DNA from: an uncultured Prevotella sp.
GTDB lineage: Bacteria > Bacteroidota > Bacteroidia > Bacteroidales > Bacteroidaceae
Reading direction: 5' to 3'
Length of the DNA: 10,899 nt
Assembly (NCBI GenBank): GCA_938023885.1
Contig: CALJCU010000543.1
Location: 1-10,899, forward strand
Shown: in pieces, positions 9,346-10,899 of the stretch
Numbering within the stretch: position 1 is the first letter of the stretch
Layout: each line of letters opens with the position of its first letter
Notes under the pieces: generated by a model
The model's database searches: none
Told to the model about the DNA's origin: nothing
The model's input: the letters and a program-made list of their open reading frames with translations, nothing else
Program-made: the position numbers and the translations under genes

Positions 9346-9368
9346 GGCAATATAGGCTTGGTGTGCCT

Positions 9369-9399
9369 TTTCATTTGTTTCTATTGCATTTCAATTTGT
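9369..9399 (-). promoter_or_regulatory. Candidate operator: two direct repeats 21 bases apart
   Basis: On the minus strand ACAAATTGAAA (9399-9389) is followed by ACAAATGAAAA (9378-9368), with start points exactly 21 bases apart, or two helical turns. The nearer copy lies where the -33 contact of the operon promoter would fall. AraC-type DNA-binding domains, which HTCS regulators usually carry at their C-terminus, bind direct half-sites with about this spacing. That the neighbouring regulator binds here is inference. Confidence 0.4.
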
Positions 9400-9452
9400 A
9401 ACATCATGTGTCTTTTTAAATGCTTTATCAGGTTGAATATCTCGTTTTTGTG

Positions 9453-9460
9453 TATTTTTG
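9453..9460 (+). promoter_or_regulatory. Candidate -7 box for the HTCS gene
   Basis: TATTTTTG fully matches TAnnTTTG and ends 20 bases before the ATG at 9481. An imperfect -33 (GTTG, 9432-9435) sits 17 bases upstream, somewhat close. Transcription would begin near 9467, leaving a short leader of about 14 bases. If translation instead starts at 9490, the leader is about 23 bases. Confidence 0.45.
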
Positions 9461-9480
9461 CAGTTGGAAGCTAAAGACAA

Positions 9481-10899
9481 ATGCAACGAATGAAAACGAT
9501 AAGCCTCAGATTAGTGTTTCTCCTTTGTCTCTGTCCGGTACTCTTGTTGAGGGCCGACAATGGCATCCTGATTTCGGCTGACCAGCTGCCGAGCAGCCTG
9601 ATCAACTGCATCGCCCAGGACCGCTATGGTCTGATATGGGTAGGAACAGACTATGGACTGAGCCGCTATGACGGTTATCACTTCACCAATTATTTTCATG
9701 ATGCCAAAGATAGTACATCTATCAACAGCAATACCATTACCGCTTTCTTGGTTGATCGTCAGGGTCAACTATGGATAGGGTCTGCGTTGGGCTTGATGCG
9801 TTACGACTACGAATGCAACAAATTTGTACGTTTTCACTTCCCGGGCATCAAGTCCAACCCACGTGTCTATAGCTTGATAGAGAATCGATATGGAGATGTT
9901 TTTGCAGGTACTGCGGGCTACGGACTTTATAAGGTTGCTTGTGGGCAAAATCAGTTAAGACAGGTCAAAGGTTTTGTACAGCGCAACTATGACGACTTCT
10001 TTACCTATATCTATTCTGATAGCCGTGGCTACCACTGGAAAGCGAACCATCTGGAGGTACTGGCGCGTTATAAATATAAAGGTGGAAAATACTATGGGAA
10101 GACCTTCCGCTCACCTTGTGGACCTCCTGTCGCCTTCTTATCCGATGGTAAGGACGGGCTGCTCATTGTCTGCATGAAAGGTATCGCACGCTACGACTAT
10201 GGCACGGGAAAACTCTCGGATGCCGGTTATGACTTTGGCCCATTCCGTACGGAACTGACCGTCAATACGGCTATCCGCTCTTATAAAGGCGACATCTTCC
10301 TGGGCACCACAGAGCATGGCATCCTTGCTATAAGCCGGGGCAGCAGAATGGTGACACAGTATGAAGGTTCAATCTCTCCCGTCTTTGACTTGAAAACTGC
10401 CGACATCAGTTGCCTCTATGAGGATAAAGACCATAATATCTGGGCGGGATGTCATAGCAAGGGATTATACCTTATTAATAATGTGTGTCATGCTTTCCAT
10501 AACTGGAGCCTCGCCTGGCAGGGATTTCCTACGGGTAACAGCGTCTCATCTATGGCACGGGGTACGGATGGTGATATCTGGTGTACGGTACAGAACAATG
10601 GTGTCTATCATTTTGACCGGGACGGGAAAATCATCGGACATCCTTCTGCTCCTTCGGGTGTGCGTCTTATCTTCCGTGCCAGTGATGGACAATATTGGCT
10701 CGGGACTAACAGTGCCGTGTACAGATACAATCCGGTGACGGGAACAGCCACGCCCAATGTGCATTTCGACAGTTTCGGCGTCTACAGTATGGCTGAGGGC
10801 AGTGACGGAAGGCTTTACATCTCTGCTTACAGTAAAGGACTTTATGTCTATGACCCTCATACGGGTGCAGTGACATCGTATAACATGCGGATGCGGTCG
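9481..10899 (+). CDS. Two-component-regulator-propeller sensor, probably a hybrid two-component system (HTCS) regulator (N-terminal part)
   Basis: An open plus-strand frame runs from ATG 9481 through the window end (473 residues, no stop). A second in-frame ATG at 9490 is an equally plausible start. Residues 1-25 are a signal peptide (KTISLRLVFLLCLCPVLLL), so the visible part is periplasmic. It consists of repeated propeller blades with W-x-G or similar followed by GL-x-x-Y: GLIWVGTDYGLSRYD (50-64), QLWIGSALGLMRYD (96-109), GDVFAGTAGYGLYKV (138-152), NIWAGCHSKGLYLI (319-332), GDIWCTVQNNGVYHF (364-378), GQYWLGTNSAVYRY (403-416) and GRLYISAYSKGLYVYD (443-458). This is the reg_prop sensor typical of HTCS proteins, which usually continue into a Y_Y_Y domain, membrane helix, histidine kinase, receiver and AraC-type domain. 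Those parts lie outside the window, so a simpler propeller-LuxR type regulator is not excluded. It is transcribed divergently from the uptake operon, the usual place for the PUL's own regulator. It probably senses an oligosaccharide in the periplasm. Confidence 0.9.
   Translation, partial: MQRMKTISLRLVFLLCLCPVLLLRADNGILISADQLPSSLINCIAQDRYGLIWVGTDYGLSRYDGYHFTNYFHDAKDSTSINSNTITAFLVDRQGQLWIGSALGLMRYDYECNKFVRFHFPGIKSNPRVYSLIENRYGDVFAGTAGYGLYKVACGQNQLRQVKGFVQRNYDDFFTYIYSDSRGYHWKANHLEVLARYKYKGGKYYGKTFRSPCGPPVAFLSDGKDGLLIVCMKGIARYDYGTGKLSDAGYDFGPFRTELTVNTAIRSYKGDIFLGTTEHGILAISRGSRMVTQYEGSISPVFDLKTADISCLYEDKDHNIWAGCHSKGLYLINNVCHAFHNWSLAWQGFPTGNSVSSMARGTDGDIWCTVQNNGVYHFDRDGKIIGHPSAPSGVRLIFRASDGQYWLGTNSAVYRYNPVTGTATPNVHFDSFGVYSMAEGSDGRLYISAYSKGLYVYDPHTGAVTSYNMRMRS

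Larger units (their letters stand above)
9285..9480. promoter_or_regulatory. Divergent intergenic control region between uptake operon and HTCS regulator
   Basis: These 196 bases are AT-rich and contain no credible gene. They separate the symporter start (minus) from the regulator start (plus), so both promoters should lie here. It contains a -7-like box for each direction and a pair of direct repeats, each listed separately. There is also a short inverted repeat, AGGCA (9345-9349) with TGCCT (9364-9368), between the operon-side -7 box and the direct repeats. Confidence 0.7.

Overview
The window looks like part of a Bacteroidota chromosome, most likely Prevotellaceae. The grounds are a SusC/SusD-type glycan uptake locus with a divergent propeller-type sensor, TAnnTTTG -7 promoter boxes, AT-rich leaders without strong Shine-Dalgarno sequences, and coding DNA of middling GC content. 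It reads as one end of a polysaccharide utilization locus (PUL). No rRNA, tRNA, CRISPR array, insertion sequence or integrase was seen.

Layout: four genes lie on the minus strand, in transcription order from about 9284 down to 1. (1) A GPH-family MFS sugar symporter (9284-7884). (2) A SusC-like TonB-dependent transporter with an N-terminal carboxypeptidase-regulatory-like domain (7822-4657), broken by an apparent one-base frameshift in a six-base homopolymer at 5248-5253. (3) A SusD-like surface lipoprotein (about 4599-2659). (4) A second SusC-like transporter without the N-terminal extension domain (2591 to beyond base 1; the C-terminus is outside the window). Gaps are 57-67 bases, so all four could be one transcript. 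A 196-base AT-rich region (9285-9480) separates them from a divergent plus-strand gene (9481 to beyond 10899). That gene encodes the periplasmic beta-propeller part of what is probably a hybrid two-component system (HTCS) regulator.

Likely teamwork, inferred from these families: SusD and SusC capture and import an oligosaccharide across the outer membrane, and the GPH symporter moves the product across the inner membrane. The HTCS senses an oligosaccharide in the periplasm and switches on the operon. The shared intergenic region has a -7-like box for each direction. It also has two near-identical 11-base direct repeats exactly 21 bases apart, just upstream of the operon-side box, which is a good candidate for the regulator's operator. 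No glycoside hydrolase, polysaccharide lyase or esterase is in the window, so the substrate cannot be named. HTCS plus GPH transporter is common in hemicellulose and pectin loci, but that is only a hint.

The points most worth checking are the frameshift that removes the last 196 residues of the first SusC, the SusC-SusD-SusC arrangement with a shortened second SusC, and the candidate operator. The architecture is otherwise a known type, and I see no evidence of a wholly new system.
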